DNA of 7,683 bases from Planctomycetota bacterium. GTDB lineage: Bacteria > Planctomycetota > PUPC01 > JACPCR01. Both the position numbers and the translations under genes were made by a program. Positions 6,565-7,683 of the stretch are shown piece after piece. Position 1 is the stretch's first letter, and every line of letters begins with the position of its first letter. The notes beneath the pieces were generated by a model. The model was not told the DNA's origin and searched no databases. It saw only the letters and a list, made by a program, of their open reading frames with translations. The stretch covers positions 1-7,683 of the forward strand of contig JASLXP010000858.1 of assembly GCA_030740295.1 (NCBI GenBank), in the 5' to 3' direction.

Positions 6565-7682
6565 CCACCGAGAATCCTACTTTTTTCATCCAGGTAATAC
6601 TGAAAATTACTCAGCGAAACATCCGGCGGCACGGCATGATCAATCGTGGGAATGAAGCCGCCCTGCTCAATAATCGGCAGCACAGACCGTTCCAGTTCCG
6701 CTTCGATCGCTTCGGGGCCTTTGGCGACCTCACGCTTGTCTACGCCGCCGATCATGCAGACTGACTTGCCGTATGCCTGTCGGACCTTGACAGGATCCAT
6801 GCCCGCGGCACGCTCGAACGGGCCGAAACCGTCGACACCGGCTTCAAGGAACAATGGGATCAGCACATCGTGATCGCCGTCGGTATCTACCAGCACGATG
6901 TCAACGCGGTTGGTCTTCAGGAAACCAACGAGTCGTTTGTAGTGCGGCAGGATGAATTCACGGAATAACTGCGGACCCATCAGGGGCCCGCCTTTGCCGG
7001 CCATGTCCTCGTGAATGTATACGAAGTCGAACTTGACCTCGCGGACAGCGCGGCCGAGGAGCCTCAGAATGAAGTCGGTCAGGAATTCGAGGCACGCGTG
7101 AATCAGGGCTGGATCGTCATAGAACAGGTAGGACAGATTCTCGGTTCCCATCCAGTTTCGCAGCATGCTGTAGTAGCCAAACGTTCCCGACAACGGGTTC
7201 ATGAGCGTCAGTGGCAAATCGCTCTGCTTCGCCTTGGCCTTTGCCGCCTCCCAATCCTGAGGGTAGCGCTCCTCGACCGGCCCTTCGAACCGCCGCGTCA
7301 GCTCACCGAACGAGGCTGCGTCCTTGACGGGGAAGTCGATGTAGGTGTCCATGCTCATGCGCTGCCCGCCGACGGTGCCGGTCTTCAGCGCCAGCCGCGT
7401 GCGGCCCATGCCGTCAAGAAACGTGATGTGCTCATCGGTCTCCGATATCGTCTTCTGGTCAAACGGCGGAACAGGCGCCGTCGCGTTGATCTCGATGGTC
7501 TCGTAACCCTCGAGGCCGAAGTATTCGCTCCCTCGATGCATGAATCCGCCTTCGACTTCCGGGGGCATCCCTTCCTTCACCCATCGCTCCTTCGTCTGCT
7601 GCCAGAGAGCGATCTCCATGATTGGGACGTGATCTACCGGCTCGAACTTCAGAGTGTTAACGAAGCGTTCTCTGGGTGTCAT
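6561..7682 (-). CDS. Uroporphyrinogen decarboxylase-like (URO-D fold) protein
   Basis: This 373-residue protein is a complete or nearly complete member of the URO-D superfamily, which includes HemE and the methylcobamide:CoM methyltransferases MtaA/MtbA and CmuA. The N-terminus MTPRERFVNTLKFEPVDHVP (residues 1-20) is typical of the uncharacterised branch, and it supports the start at 7682, one base from the window edge. Other family-like segments are HEDMAGKGGPLMGPQLF (224-240), VDTDGDHDVLIPLFLEAGVD (265-284), GMDPVKVRQAYGKSVCMIGG (294-313) and GGFIPTIDHAVPPDVS (341-356). The RQAGRY substrate motif of true HemE is absent, and so is the His-X-Cys zinc motif of MtaA-type enzymes; TDGDH stands near where that motif would be. 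A haem-biosynthetic role is therefore unlikely. No signal peptide is seen, so it is cytoplasmic. It is the upstream partner of the GH2 gene, and its ribosome binding site lies outside the window. The reaction is unknown; methyl transfer or decarboxylation is inferred from the fold only. Confidence 0.85.
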   Translation of the reverse strand: MTPRERFVNTLKFEPVDHVPIMEIALWQQTKERWVKEGMPPEVEGGFMHRGSEYFGLEGYETIEINATAPVPPFDQKTISETDEHITFLDGMGRTRLALKTGTVGGQRMSMDTYIDFPVKDAASFGELTRRFEGPVEERYPQDWEAAKAKAKQSDLPLTLMNPLSGTFGYYSMLRNWMGTENLSYLFYDDPALIHACLEFLTDFILRLLGRAVREVKFDFVYIHEDMAGKGGPLMGPQLFREFILPHYKRLVGFLKTNRVDIVLVDTDGDHDVLIPLFLEAGVDGFGPFERAAGMDPVKVRQAYGKSVCMIGGVDKREVAKGPEAIEAELERSVLPIIEQGGFIPTIDHAVPPDVSLSNFQYYLDEKSRILGG

Positions 7683-7683
7683 G

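Overview
The window holds two complete gene blocks facing each other, plus the tail of a third gene. On the plus strand are the 3' end of an unidentified β-rich protein (positions 3-401) and a large exported protein with two c-type haem motifs (629-3652). On the minus strand, reading from the right edge toward the centre, are a uroporphyrinogen-decarboxylase-fold (URO-D-like) protein (7682-6561) and a glycoside hydrolase family 2 (GH2) enzyme (6471-3700). The blocks converge at about 3653-3699, where a short inverted repeat could end transcription from both sides. I see no tRNA, rRNA, CRISPR array, transposase or integrase.

The gene content suggests a heterotrophic bacterium of the Planctomycetota/Verrucomicrobiota/Lentisphaerota type or a similar uncultured lineage. 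The large protein has the architecture usually annotated as HzsA-related: an N-terminal β-domain, a helical linker, a PD40-type β-propeller, and a hydrazine-synthase-alpha-like middle/C-terminal part with two CXXCH motifs. Such proteins are expanded in these phyla and are not evidence of anammox. GH2 enzymes and URO-D-like proteins next to each other are also common in their carbohydrate-utilisation loci. Lineage is inferred from family distribution, not from a marker gene.

The minus-strand pair looks like one operon: URO-D-like first, then GH2. The junction is unusual. An imperfect palindrome of about 64 bp built from GGTGTC-type heptamers (6501-6564) fills it, supplies part of the upstream stop codon and creates a spurious in-frame ATG. 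The real GH2 start is most likely the ATG at 6471, giving 923 residues. A working model is intracellular cleavage of an oligosaccharide by the GH2, an unknown (possibly methyl-transfer or decarboxylation) step by the URO-D-like protein, and an exported dihaem redox or binding protein made from the opposite strand. Any functional link among the three is inference from proximity.

No clearly new system is visible. The points most worth attention are the dihaem HzsA-like protein in a glycan-utilisation setting, its extra N-terminal domain, the heptamer palindrome, and the divergent URO-D-like protein.
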